Source: an uncultured Clostridia bacterium
Lineage (GTDB): Bacteria; Bacillota_A; Clostridia; Christensenellales; CAG-138
Direction of reading: 5' to 3'
DNA: 28,284 bases
NCBI GenBank assembly: GCA_947302865.1
Contig: CAMYWS010000003.1
Coordinates: forward strand, 1 to 28,284
Made by a program: the position numbers and the translations under genes. The notes beneath the pieces were generated by a model that had not been told where the DNA came from, did no database searches, and saw nothing but the letters and a program-made list of their open reading frames with translations. Shown here one piece after another: positions 1 to 7,739 of the stretch (the first letter of the stretch is position 1; every line of letters starts with the position of its first letter).

Positions 1-516
1 GGCGTCGACGGCAAGGCGAAGATGTCCAAATCGCTCGGCAACTGCATCTATCTGTCCGACGACGCAAAGACCGTCAAGAAGCAGGTCAACGGCAAAATGT
101 TCACGGACCCGCAGCACCTTCGCATCGAGGATCCCGGACATCTCGAAGGCAACGTCGTGTTCACGTACCTCGACGCGTTTGCAACCGACGCGCACTTTGC
201 GGAATTTCTGCCGGAATACGCAAACCTCGACGAGATGAAGGCGCATTATACGCGCGGAGGCTTGGGCGACGGGACGTGCAAAAAGTTTCTCATCAACGTG
301 CTCGAATCCGAGCTTGCGCCGATCCGTGCCGAACGCGCCAAGTGGGAAGCGGACATTGACGCGGTGTATGACGTTCTTTTTGAAGGCACGAAGAGGGCGG
401 TGGAGATCACAAACGAAACGCTTGCCCGTGTACGCGCAGCGATGCGCATAAACTATTTTGACGACCGTAAGATCGTCAGAGAATGGGAAGCGCTTCTGAA
501 AACTTCGAAACAGTAA
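1..516 (+). CDS. trpS: Tryptophanyl-tRNA synthetase, C-terminal part (5' end outside window)
   Basis: Class I aminoacyl-tRNA synthetase that charges tRNA-Trp in the cytoplasm. The open frame runs in from the window edge, and its first visible residues read GVDGKAKMSKSLGN, so the class I KMSKS signature is at bases 22-36. The following stretch, with IYLSDDAKTVKKQV, FTDPQHLRIEDPGHLEGN and VFTYLDAF, is characteristic of TrpRS rather than TyrRS. The rest is the helical anticodon-binding C-terminus. The catalytic Rossmann half with the HIGH motif lies outside the window. The ATG at 22 is the Met of KMSKS, not a start. The TAA stop (514-516) shares one base with the ATG of the next gene (516), which suggests translational coupling. 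Family assignment is firm from motifs. Confidence 0.95.
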   Translation, partial: GVDGKAKMSKSLGNCIYLSDDAKTVKKQVNGKMFTDPQHLRIEDPGHLEGNVVFTYLDAFATDAHFAEFLPEYANLDEMKAHYTRGGLGDGTCKKFLINVLESELAPIRAERAKWEADIDAVYDVLFEGTKRAVEITNETLARVRAAMRINYFDDRKIVREWEALLKTSKQ

Positions 517-1325
517 TGAAAACGGTATTGCTCATCGGCGCAGGCGGGGGAATGGGAACCGCCTGCGCCCGTATGTTCGTAAAAGACGGCGTTTGCGTGT
601 TCGGCCTGGACCGCCCGGGCATGCCGATGCCGGACGGCGTTATCCCGCTGTTTGCCGATCTGACCGAGCCAGACGCGGTCACGGCGGCATATGAAGCGGC
701 AAAGATTCAGACGGACCGCATCGATGCGATCGTGTATATGGCGGGGATCTATGCGGCGGATTCGCTCGTGGAGATCGACGAGGCGCGGATGCGCCGCTTC
801 TTCGGGATCAACGTGTTCGGCGCGTATCGCGTGATCCGCACGTTTCTGCCGATGTTTTCGGAAGGCGCGCGCGTCGTGCTCGTGACAAGCGAGCTTGCGG
901 ATCTCGATCCGCTGCCGTTTACGGGTCTGTACGCGATCACCAAGAGCACGCTCGACCGCTTTGCGTTTTCGCTTGCCATGGAGCTGCAGATGCTGGGGAT
1001 CACCGTTTCGGTCGTCCGTCCCGGCGCGGTGGAAACGCCGCTGCTTGAAGGCTCGGTGAAAAGCATAGAAGCGTTTACCGCGCGCACGACGCATTATCCG
1101 AACGTTGCGGAACGGTTTCTGCGCGTAACAAAAGCGGTCGAAGCAAAGGCGGTACCGCCGGAAGCGGTCGCAAAAAAGATCCGAAAGGCACTCAAAGCAA
1201 GACATCCGCGCTTTGCATACAGCTTGAACCGCAATCCGCTTCTGCGGCTGTACGGCGTTCTGCCGAAGCGGCTGAAACTGTGTTTCATCAAGATGTTTCT
1301 GAAATCAAAGAAAGCAGGGAGATGA
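516..1325 (+). CDS. Short-chain dehydrogenase/reductase (SDR family)
   Basis: Predicted NAD(P)-dependent oxidoreductase of the classical SDR family, 269 residues and cytoplasmic; the substrate is unknown. The N-terminal dinucleotide motif GAGGGMG is at residues 8-14, an NAG-like MAG at about 75-77, the catalytic Ser125 in VTSELA, and the Tyr139-x3-Lys143 pair in YAITKS. The motif PGAVETPL follows, as usual in SDRs. The basic C-terminus (RLKLCFIKMFLKSKKAGR) is longer than in minimal SDRs and might associate with membrane, which is inference. An in-frame ATG at 483 lies inside trpS. I chose 516 because translation from there begins directly with the beta strand leading into the glycine motif and abuts the trpS stop. 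No strong ribosome site precedes it, consistent with coupling to trpS. Confidence 0.85.
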   Translation: MKTVLLIGAGGGMGTACARMFVKDGVCVFGLDRPGMPMPDGVIPLFADLTEPDAVTAAYEAAKIQTDRIDAIVYMAGIYAADSLVEIDEARMRRFFGINVFGAYRVIRTFLPMFSEGARVVLVTSELADLDPLPFTGLYAITKSTLDRFAFSLAMELQMLGITVSVVRPGAVETPLLEGSVKSIEAFTARTTHYPNVAERFLRVTKAVEAKAVPPEAVAKKIRKALKARHPRFAYSLNRNPLLRLYGVLPKRLKLCFIKMFLKSKKAGR

Positions 1326-1339
1326 TCTCCCTGCTTTTT
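1314..1339 (+). terminator. Rho-independent terminator of trpS-SDR, probably bidirectional
   Basis: An 8-bp perfect stem, GCAGGGAG (1314-1321) and CTCCCTGC (1327-1334), encloses a 5-base loop and is followed by TTTTT (1335-1339). The SDR stop codon lies within the stem-loop. On the other strand the same hairpin is followed by a T-rich run (TTTCTTTG), so it may also end the convergent minus-strand operon whose last stop is at 1351. Confidence 0.85.
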
Positions 1340-1350
1340 GCGTGAGTTCG

Positions 1351-2661
1351 TTATTCGAGCACGATCGCGCCTTCGTCGGTCATGGTCAGCGCACTTTCAT
1401 AGAACACTTTTGCAGCACGGATCATATAGTCCGTGTCCCTGACACCGCCGGTTTCGACCGCGGAATGCATCGCAAACTGCGCAAGTCCGATATCGACCGT
1501 CTTCAAAGAAACGCGTGTGTTGCTGATGCTGCCGAGCGTGCCGCCGCCCGCGATGTCGCTGCGGTTTGCAAAGTGCTGCACCGGAACGTCCGCACGGGAG
1601 CAGATCTCCGCAAAGAGCGCTTCGGACAACGCATCGGTCGCGTAGCGTTGATTCGCGTTGTGCTTGATGACGACGCCGCCGTTCAGATGCGGCGCGTTTT
1701 TGGCGTCGGAAAGTTCCGGATGATTCGGATGCAGCGCGTGCCCGTTGTCGCATGAGAGCATGAAGGAAGCGGGGAGCATTTCGGAAAGCGTGCGCCCGTA
1801 ATACACGGCGACGCGCGTCAGAACGTCGAAGAGAAACGTGCTTGCCGCGCCCTGCTTCGTTTCGCTGCCGACCTCTTCGTTGTCGAACAGCGCATAGACC
1901 GGGATCGCCTTCGGACTTTCTGCTTCGAGCAGCGCGGTGAGCGTCGTAAAGGCGCATTGCAGGTCGTCGATGCGCGGCGCGCAGAAGAACGCGTCGTCCG
2001 CTCCGAAGACCGAACCGCGCGTGCGGTTGATCACGAACAGGTCCGTCGAAACGACCGCGTCCGGCTCGACGCCGAGTTGTTCCGCTACGAGCTTTTGCAC
2101 CGTGCCCTTTTCGTTCGTGTTGGACAGCAGCGGCAGCGTATCGACCGCCCTGTTGTATTTATAGCCGTTGTTGATCTCACGGTTGAAATGAATGCAGACG
2201 TTCGGGATCAGGCAAAGATCGCGGTCGAACGTCACGACGCGCGTTTCGAACGCGGCGCCGTTCTTCACGATCGCGCGCCCGGCAAGGGACAGAGGACGGT
2301 CGAACCAGCTTGACACGATCATGCCGCCGTAGCCCTCGGTATTGAGCTTCAGATACCGGTCGAACATCACGACTTCGCTGTCCGTCTTAAGCTTGAAGCA
2401 CGGAGAGTCGTTGTGGCTTGCCGCAATCATGAATCCGGGATTCGGATCTTCGGGCACGACGAACGCGATCAGCGAGGAACCGTTGCGCGTGACATAGTAT
2501 TTTCCGCCGGGTGTAAGATCCCATACATTCCGAAAAGACAAACGAACGTAGCCTGCTTTGTCCAGCATGGACTGCGCGGTTTCTGCGGCGGCAAAACTGA
2601 CAGGGGAGCGCTCGATGAAATCGAGCAGCGCATTGGTGCGGTCAAGATCGGATCGATTCAT
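1351..2661 (-). CDS. apeB: M18 family aminopeptidase (aspartyl aminopeptidase type)
   Basis: Cytosolic dinuclear-zinc aminopeptidase that removes N-terminal, often acidic, residues from peptides; 436 residues, the usual size of bacterial M18 enzymes. Visible motifs are ASHNDSPCF (zinc ligand His83 with Asp85), the bridging and catalytic acidic cluster FDNEEVGS (Glu262/Glu263), SCDNGHALHPNHPE, HANQRYATD, and a C-terminal AMHSAVETGG that supplies the last zinc-ligand His. The frame is open upstream to 2799, but ATG 2661 is preceded by a full AGGAGG six bases away and begins MNRSDLD, typical for the family. The gene starts two bases after the stop of the upstream membrane-protein gene and is last in a minus-strand operon. 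A link to the envelope genes ahead of it is not evident from function; it may simply share the transcript. Confidence 0.93.
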   Translation of the reverse strand: MNRSDLDRTNALLDFIERSPVSFAAAETAQSMLDKAGYVRLSFRNVWDLTPGGKYYVTRNGSSLIAFVVPEDPNPGFMIAASHNDSPCFKLKTDSEVVMFDRYLKLNTEGYGGMIVSSWFDRPLSLAGRAIVKNGAAFETRVVTFDRDLCLIPNVCIHFNREINNGYKYNRAVDTLPLLSNTNEKGTVQKLVAEQLGVEPDAVVSTDLFVINRTRGSVFGADDAFFCAPRIDDLQCAFTTLTALLEAESPKAIPVYALFDNEEVGSETKQGAASTFLFDVLTRVAVYYGRTLSEMLPASFMLSCDNGHALHPNHPELSDAKNAPHLNGGVVIKHNANQRYATDALSEALFAEICSRADVPVQHFANRSDIAGGGTLGSISNTRVSLKTVDIGLAQFAMHSAVETGGVRDTDYMIRAAKVFYESALTMTDEGAIVLE

Positions 2662-2663
2662 AG

Positions 2664-3029
2664 TTACCTCCTGAATTTTGTTGATTGAGACGGCGTTTCC
2701 GTCCTGCGCCTGCGGCGCGGACGCACCATGGCAAGCTGAAGAAGGACGCCGGAAGCGAGACAAAGCAGCGGAACGACGAGATCGAGCGCAATGAGACAAT
2801 TCTCACGCGCGGGATCGTTGCTGTCGGAAAGCGCTCTTCCGACCGTATAGAAAGAGAAATCGCGCTCGTTCATCGCCTGACTGAGATATAGATCTTTTTG
2901 ACTAGCGCTAACCGCACCTGCGTGATTCGCACGGATAGAACAGACGATGAAGAATCCGAGATAGACGATTGCCAGGATAAGTCCGATATGCGCGAGGATG
3001 GTGGCGATTTTGCGGATCTTTTTGTTCAT
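2664..3029 (-). CDS. Small membrane protein of unknown function
   Basis: A 121-residue protein with no family I recognise. A short basic N-terminus (MNKKIRKIA) precedes a hydrophobic segment at about residues 10-31. A polar stretch of roughly 45 residues follows, then a second hydrophobic segment at about 78-103, and a very basic tail (RPRRRRRTE). By the positive-inside rule both ends should be cytoplasmic with the loop outside. ATG 3029 has GGAGG at good spacing. It sits between the phosphodiester glycosidase gene (12-base gap) and the M18 aminopeptidase gene (2-base gap), so it is clearly part of the operon. The spacing and ribosome site argue that the gene is real; the function is open. 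Confidence 0.75.
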   Translation of the reverse strand: MNKKIRKIATILAHIGLILAIVYLGFFIVCSIRANHAGAVSASQKDLYLSQAMNERDFSFYTVGRALSDSNDPARENCLIALDLVVPLLCLASGVLLQLAMVRPRRRRRTETPSQSTKFRR

Positions 3030-3041
3030 ATATACGCCTCC

Positions 3042-4403
3042 TTACGGGTCCACGACGGCGAGGATATCGCTGTGCGTGCGGTCGTTGTGCCCGAATACGG
3101 TCTGATCCCACACCATGCTGGAGGATCCGCCGCCGTCGAGATTGTACGCCATGGAGAATCCGAGTTCCTCACAGAGCGCGGACAGCTCGATTAGCGTCAT
3201 GCCGGGCGATTTGCCGTTGCCGTGATTCTTCCCGCGATAGTCGATCATATCGCGCGTACCGAGCACCACGAGAAGCGCATAATGTCCCGGTTCATAATAG
3301 CCGAGAACTGTGCGCGGATTGATCTTGCCGAGGTTGGAATTGAATTTCGTCTTCGCCGTCCCGTCGTCGTTTAAAAGCTTCGGACCGAAATAGAATGCCT
3401 GACGCGGATAGTTCGAAAGGATCTCGTCATAGTCGATCGTGTCGAGAACGCAGTCGTACACGCGCATCGAGCCGTCGCTGAACAGCACGCAGAGATCGCG
3501 CGTGAACTTTGTCTGCTTTGAGCCGTCCTCCGGATAGAGCTGCGCGCCGTTGCGGATCACGATCCCGTCTTCGATCTTGCCGGAATTGAAGTTATCGCCG
3601 TTCGTGGACACGATCGCGTGGATCTGCTCGGCATAGAACTGCGTGATCTGGTTGCGGTGGTACGAAATGCTGTAATTCGTTTTGAAACAGTTCGCGTCGC
3701 GCACGAAGATATCGGCGACCTGATATTCGAGTTTCTTCTTCTGATAATGATAGATATCGACCGCAGCGTTCTTCCCGCTGTACGTGTAGATCAGCGCCTT
3801 TTCGGTTCCGTCGGCGAGCGTCTCGACGACGTTGGACTTATCGTACGACTGCGCGGACGGCGTTTCGGAGAACTTTTCCGGAAACTTCTCTGCAAGCGGA
3901 ACGACGACGGGTTCCTGCGTCGGCACGGGGGTGGCGTCCGCAGACTCCGGTTCATCATCCGTCGGCTCATAGTCCGTGACGGGGAGCGGCGTCCGCGGAT
4001 CGACGGAAACCGGCGTGGGCAGGGTATATTCCTCGATCGTGTTCAGCTCGACAAGCGAGGTCGTACAGGTCTTCATGTACAGCGTCAGCGACAGCGCGGC
4101 AAACAGGATCAGGTCGCAGAGGACGATCAGCATCATGCGCGTTTTGCTGAAATGCCGGTTTTTAAACGCGCCGCAGACCCTGAGAAAATCGAACAGCAGT
4201 ACGGAAAGCACGAGCAGGATCGGAATGACGATCGGAAGCCACGGCATGTTCGTATAGATGAACGAATGGGGATTGTAGTATTCCAGCAGATGGAAAAGGA
4301 TATAGACGGCGGAAAACACGATCCCGAGATTCAGAAACAGGACGGCGATCAGAGTGATCACCGCCTGTGCGGTTTTGGAAAGAACGGGACGCTTTTCAGA
4401 CAT
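3042..4403 (-). CDS. Membrane-anchored phosphodiester glycosidase (NAGPA domain)
   Basis: A 453-residue protein with three N-terminal transmembrane helices (roughly residues 10-42, 50-77 and 87-112), a Pro/Thr/Glu-rich linker and an extracytoplasmic NAGPA-type domain at about 200-453. The family is named after the enzyme that removes GlcNAc from GlcNAc-1-phospho-6-mannose diesters; bacterial members are thought to act on sugar phosphodiesters in envelope polymers. Diagnostic parts are the NGDNFNSGKIEDGIVIRNG region, LGTRDMIDYRGKNHGNGKSPGMTLIEL, and the conserved YNLDGGGSSSMV near the C-terminus. The frame extends to 4436, but ATG 4403 avoids overlap with the glycosyltransferase gene, whose stop is four bases upstream. 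No strong ribosome site is seen there, consistent with coupling. The glycosyltransferase-GtrA neighbour supports a role in wall or lipid-linked glycan modification; the substrate is unknown. Confidence 0.85.
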   Translation of the reverse strand: MSEKRPVLSKTAQAVITLIAVLFLNLGIVFSAVYILFHLLEYYNPHSFIYTNMPWLPIVIPILLVLSVLLFDFLRVCGAFKNRHFSKTRMMLIVLCDLILFAALSLTLYMKTCTTSLVELNTIEEYTLPTPVSVDPRTPLPVTDYEPTDDEPESADATPVPTQEPVVVPLAEKFPEKFSETPSAQSYDKSNVVETLADGTEKALIYTYSGKNAAVDIYHYQKKKLEYQVADIFVRDANCFKTNYSISYHRNQITQFYAEQIHAIVSTNGDNFNSGKIEDGIVIRNGAQLYPEDGSKQTKFTRDLCVLFSDGSMRVYDCVLDTIDYDEILSNYPRQAFYFGPKLLNDDGTAKTKFNSNLGKINPRTVLGYYEPGHYALLVVLGTRDMIDYRGKNHGNGKSPGMTLIELSALCEELGFSMAYNLDGGGSSSMVWDQTVFGHNDRTHSDILAVVDP

Positions 4404-4407
4404 GGCT

Positions 4408-5577
4408 TTACGATTGCTTTTTGCCGCGGAACACAAAGATGCGCTGCAGCCCGAAGGAGACCGGATAGCAGATCAGCTGCGAAAGAATGTTCGCAAACCA
4501 CGCGGGTACGCCGGCATGCGTGAACAATTCGATGAACAGCCAGTTCAGCAGCAGGACCGTAACGGCGCAGACCGCATATTTCAGGATGTTGTTGTCCTTG
4601 CGCGAGCTGTCGAACACGAAACGACGGTTCATCAGATAATTGCATACGCCGGAGATCACGCGCGCGAGCACGAGCGATACCATCCGGAGAATGGAGCCGC
4701 CGCCGACAAACACAACCGGATTCAGCGCAAGCAGCGTTTCCGCCCACTTTTCGGAGACCTCGCGCCGGAACGAGAACATTTCCCGTGCAACAGAGAATCC
4801 GCCGAATGCGGCGACGACGCCGTAGAAGATGAGACAGAAGCTTAAAAAGTCGATCAGAAAGCTCAGAAACGAAGTCGACATGAATTTCAGAAACGTCGGC
4901 CCGAGGAACTTGAAGATGACCTTGTAGATCTTCGCGGAATCGCGGAGGGTATCGAAATGGGATGAACTGTTGTCGTCGATATAGACCGTCTCGATCGGGA
5001 CCTCCAGAATGCCCGAACCTTTTGAGCTGCAGTAAAGAAGCTGGTGGATCTCGTATTCATACCGGTCGCCGTGCAGTTCGAGCATTTCCGGAATGCGGCT
5101 TGTCGAAAACGCGCGAAGACCCGTCTGCGTATCGTATACGCGGGTGCCGGTCGTCAGATGGAATACGCCGCGGGTGATGCTGTTCCCCATGCGGCTGCGG
5201 AGGGGAACTTTTCCCTGAAAGCGGCGCGAACCGGTGATCAGAAGATCGGGATGCTTTTCGAAAGCAGCGCAGACGTTCAGACAGTCCTTCAGAAGATGCT
5301 GTCCGTCCGCGTCGACGGTCAGCACGCCTTCGCCTGCGGGGAAACTGTCTTTGATATATGCGAACGCGGTCTTCAGAGCGGCGCCCTTACCGCGATTCTT
5401 TTCATGCTCGAGCAGCGTGACACGCGGAAAAGCCCGGACCGCGTCAAACACCGGACGGCACGCTTCGCTGCTGCCGTCGTTGACGACGACGATCGGGAAG
5501 GCCGTCTGTTCGGTAAACTCTTTGAGCACGCCGAGCAGTTTTTCGTCCGGTTCGTACGCAGGAATAACAACGATCAT
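4408..5577 (-). CDS. GT2 glycosyltransferase fused to GtrA-like membrane domain
   Basis: A 389-residue fusion. Residues 1 to about 215 are a dolichyl-phosphate-mannose-synthase-like family 2 glycosyltransferase with MIVVIPAYEPDEK, VVVNDGSS, NRGKGAALKTAF and the metal-binding D89-A-D91 in DADGQH. Such enzymes load a sugar onto a polyprenyl phosphate on the cytoplasmic face. The C-terminal part, from about 225, has four hydrophobic segments and the GtrA-type NYLMNRRFVF motif; GtrA proteins are implicated in flipping polyprenyl-P-sugars. There is a hydrophilic insertion of about 35 residues between the first two membrane segments. ATG 5577 has GGAGGA upstream, and an extended -10 promoter lies at 5607-5615, so this is the first gene of the operon. 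The sugar and the acceptor polymer cannot be told from the sequence. Confidence 0.92.
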   Translation of the reverse strand: MIVVIPAYEPDEKLLGVLKEFTEQTAFPIVVVNDGSSEACRPVFDAVRAFPRVTLLEHEKNRGKGAALKTAFAYIKDSFPAGEGVLTVDADGQHLLKDCLNVCAAFEKHPDLLITGSRRFQGKVPLRSRMGNSITRGVFHLTTGTRVYDTQTGLRAFSTSRIPEMLELHGDRYEYEIHQLLYCSSKGSGILEVPIETVYIDDNSSSHFDTLRDSAKIYKVIFKFLGPTFLKFMSTSFLSFLIDFLSFCLIFYGVVAAFGGFSVAREMFSFRREVSEKWAETLLALNPVVFVGGGSILRMVSLVLARVISGVCNYLMNRRFVFDSSRKDNNILKYAVCAVTVLLLNWLFIELFTHAGVPAWFANILSQLICYPVSFGLQRIFVFRGKKQS

Positions 5578-5606
5578 GTATAATCCTCCATATTAGTTCA
5601 TGCTAC

Positions 5607-5615
5607 ATTATATCA
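5607..5615 (-). promoter_or_regulatory. Extended -10 promoter of the GT2-GtrA/NAGPA operon
   Basis: On the minus strand the sequence reads TGATATAAT, a perfect extended -10 element (TGnTATAAT), with TATAAT at 5612-5607. No good -35 hexamer is found 16-18 bases upstream, which is usual for extended -10 promoters. The predicted start is near base 5600, giving a leader of about 23 bases to ATG 5577. Confidence 0.7.
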
Positions 5616-5802
5616 CAAATCCGCCGAAAGAAAAGACTTTTTTGATTTTTGCATCCAAATCAGCAGAAGCGGAGTATTATTTCATGAATGACCGGAAATT
5701 TCGTTGCTTTTGTAAAATGTTCGTAACGAATTCTCCATATCGTAGCATTTTTGAAATCAGGGGAGTATGATTAAGAAAAAAGAGCCGAAAGGATCGTTTG
5801 AT

Positions 5803-7662
5803 ATGACAACTAAGAAAAAGATCATCCTGTTCGCTTCCATCGCCGGCTGCGCTGTGCTGCTCGGCGTCATTGCGGCATTGATCTTCAGCTCTCTCGGAAC
5901 GGGAAACGCTTTCCGCAGCGGCGGATCATGCGCCGCAAAAGACGAACGCAGCAGCGAAGCCGTATCGCCGGGGACGGAGGATGAACAGATCATCATCGTT
6001 ACGACGGACGATCCGGCGCCGGCGCCGGACGAATCGCTTCCTCCGGAAACGGCAGACACGGAAGCGACGCCTGCACCGACGGCGACGCCCGAACCGACGG
6101 TCGACCCGTACGAGGAGCTGCTCGAGAAGGCGGACCCGCAGATGATGAAGGATATCGTCAATATCCTTCTGATCGGCGTCGATTACTCCGACGAACGTCT
6201 GACATGGGACGGCAAAAAGGAATGGCATTCCGACGTCATGATGATCCTTGCGGTCAATTTTGCGGAAAATCGCGCCGACTTGATCTCACTCCCGCGCGAC
6301 ACGTACGCAAGCATTCCGGGCGTCAAGGGCATCTATAAGCTGAACGCGTCCTTAAACTGCGGCGGCGGTCTCTACAACAAGGACGGCTCCGAGAACCCGA
6401 AGGGACTGGAAAAGGTATGCGAGGCGGCGGAGTGGATGCTCGGCGGCGATATCCCTGTGGACTACTACTATGCCGTCACCATGACGTCGCTGAAGGAGCT
6501 CGTCGATCTCTGCGGCGGACTCGATTACGATATGGACATCAAGTTCCATATTCAGGGCAGGTCCTATGAAAAAGGCATGCAGCACATCGACGGACAGGGC
6601 TTTCTGGATTACTGCCGCGTACGCAAAGCGGAAAACGGTCTTTCCGCAAGCGAAACGAGTGACTCCAGACGCGTCGACCGTCAGAAGCGCATGCTGATCG
6701 CGCTGTTCAAACAGATGAAAGCCGACCAGATGATCACCAAGATCCCTGAGATCGTCGACACGTTCGAAGGCGATCTGTTCACAAACTGCTCGTTTGCGCA
6801 GACGGCATCCCTTGCGGCGTTTGCCTACAACCTCGATCCGGAGAACATCGGCATGTATTCGATGAGCGGCTCGCTCACGTCTCTGTTCCAATGGAATTTC
6901 TGCTTCACGAATCAGGCAAACCGCGTGGATATCATCCAGAACGTATATCATCAGAAGGTCAAGCAGTATTCGCAGTATACGCTGCAGTACGGACGCTATC
7001 GTTGGTGCGATATGCTGTATTCGCATTATAAGGATCTGCTCGATCCGCTGACAAAATATGTGCAGAAGCTGATCGACGAGGACGATCTGATCCCGCTTGA
7101 AACACCGGAGCCGACGCCGACAGACGAAACGCCCGCGCCGACCGATCCGCCGACGCCGCCGCCGACCGATCCGCCCGAACCGGTCCCGACCGACCCGCCC
7201 GAACCCGATCCGACCGACCCGCCCGAACCCGATCCGACCGACCCGCCTGAGCCGGAAGATACGGGTAACGCCGGGAGTGCGATCCGTTTCGCGTCCCGCC
7301 GCGTCGTCTATGAGACGAGCGGCGAAGGACGGATGTATTCGGAGGAGGATCGCGCGCTGTTCGAACAGTATAAGACATGCGTGCAGGAGCTGGACGACCT
7401 CCGCGACGAAGCAAACAAAGAAGCGAAAAAGGCGCGGAACGGCAAAAGCAATTCTCTGAACGACATCGGGCAGAAGTATCTCAAAAAGCTGGCGGAAGTG
7501 CAGGAGCTTGCGATTAAGGTCGCAAAGACCTTCAATTATACCAAGGTCAAGAACTTTACAACACCGTTTGCGCCGACCGGCTCCGGCTGGGGAGGCTCTC
7601 CGTGGGCGCTGAACTACGGGAAAGATAAAAAATTCAACGAAGTGATCGTTGATTTCAACTAA
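5803..7662 (+). CDS. LytR-CpsA-Psr (LCP) family cell-wall protein with repeat stalk
   Basis: Membrane-anchored extracytoplasmic protein of 619 residues. LCP enzymes transfer lipid-linked glycopolymers (teichoic acid- or capsule-like) to peptidoglycan. A short basic N-terminus and one transmembrane helix (about residues 6-32) lead into a Thr/Pro/Glu-rich linker, then the LCP domain at about 116-330. LCP landmarks are NILLIGVD, SLPRDTY with the pyrophosphate-binding Arg, YKLNASLNCGG, LVDLCGGLDYDM, and DYCRVRK followed by DSRRVDRQKRML. After the domain come about 100 residues, four 8-residue PTDPPEP-type repeats (454-485) and a C-terminal domain of about 130 residues that I do not recognise, so the protein is longer than typical LCPs. 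An upstream in-frame ATG (5767) has GGGGAG almost touching it. ATG 5803, with AAAGGA nine bases ahead, has better geometry and starts the natural MTTKKK membrane leader. Confidence 0.88.
   Translation: MTTKKKIILFASIAGCAVLLGVIAALIFSSLGTGNAFRSGGSCAAKDERSSEAVSPGTEDEQIIIVTTDDPAPAPDESLPPETADTEATPAPTATPEPTVDPYEELLEKADPQMMKDIVNILLIGVDYSDERLTWDGKKEWHSDVMMILAVNFAENRADLISLPRDTYASIPGVKGIYKLNASLNCGGGLYNKDGSENPKGLEKVCEAAEWMLGGDIPVDYYYAVTMTSLKELVDLCGGLDYDMDIKFHIQGRSYEKGMQHIDGQGFLDYCRVRKAENGLSASETSDSRRVDRQKRMLIALFKQMKADQMITKIPEIVDTFEGDLFTNCSFAQTASLAAFAYNLDPENIGMYSMSGSLTSLFQWNFCFTNQANRVDIIQNVYHQKVKQYSQYTLQYGRYRWCDMLYSHYKDLLDPLTKYVQKLIDEDDLIPLETPEPTPTDETPAPTDPPTPPPTDPPEPVPTDPPEPDPTDPPEPDPTDPPEPEDTGNAGSAIRFASRRVVYETSGEGRMYSEEDRALFEQYKTCVQELDDLRDEANKEAKKARNGKSNSLNDIGQKYLKKLAEVQELAIKVAKTFNYTKVKNFTTPFAPTGSGWGGSPWALNYGKDKKFNEVIVDFN
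7162..7257 (+). repeat. Four 24-bp in-frame tandem repeats (PTDPPEPx) in the LCP gene
   Basis: Units start at 7162, 7186, 7210 and 7234. The second and third are identical at all 24 bases; the first and fourth differ at a few, mostly third or final-codon positions. Each encodes PTDPPEP plus one variable residue (V, D, D, E). The result is a rigid acidic proline-rich stalk between the LCP half and the C-terminal domain. Copy number is likely to vary between strains. Confidence 0.9.
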
Positions 7663-7669
7663 AAATATA

Positions 7670-7698
7670 TTGACAAATATCAAAGCAGATGCTAAAAT
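7670..7698 (+). promoter_or_regulatory. Consensus promoter of the ArsR/DUF2087 operon
   Basis: Perfect -35 TTGACA (7670-7675), a 17-base spacer, and -10 TAAAAT (7693-7698, five of six consensus bases). The predicted transcription start is about 7704-7706. It lies 8 bases after the LCP stop, so the downstream genes are independently transcribed. It is the strongest-looking promoter in the window and would need tight repression, which fits the operator beside it. Confidence 0.88.
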
Positions 7699-7699
7699 G

Positions 7700-7719
7700 A
7701 TTTCGATGAATATCGAAAT
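7700..7719 (+). promoter_or_regulatory. Inverted-repeat operator, probable ArsR-family binding site
   Basis: Perfect 8-bp arms ATTTCGAT (7700-7707) and ATCGAAAT (7712-7719) are separated by GAAT. The site begins two bases after the -10 hexamer and covers the predicted +1, an ideal position for repression. AT-rich inverted repeats of this size over the promoter are typical ArsR/SmtB operators, and an ArsR-type gene lies in the operon (8065), so autoregulation is likely. The binding partner is inferred. Confidence 0.75.
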
Positions 7720-7739
7720 GAAAGGAGGCATCTGTTTTG

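Noticed and set aside
5688..5718. Promoter for the LCP gene (ATGACC, then TAAAAT)
   Set aside because: The -35 match is 4 of 6 and the spacer is 19 bases; the true LCP promoter in the 5616-5802 gap cannot be identified.
5720..5730. TTCGTAACGAA palindrome upstream of the LCP gene as an operator
   Set aside because: Only 5-bp arms, no convincing promoter around it and no dedicated regulator gene nearby; too weak to call.
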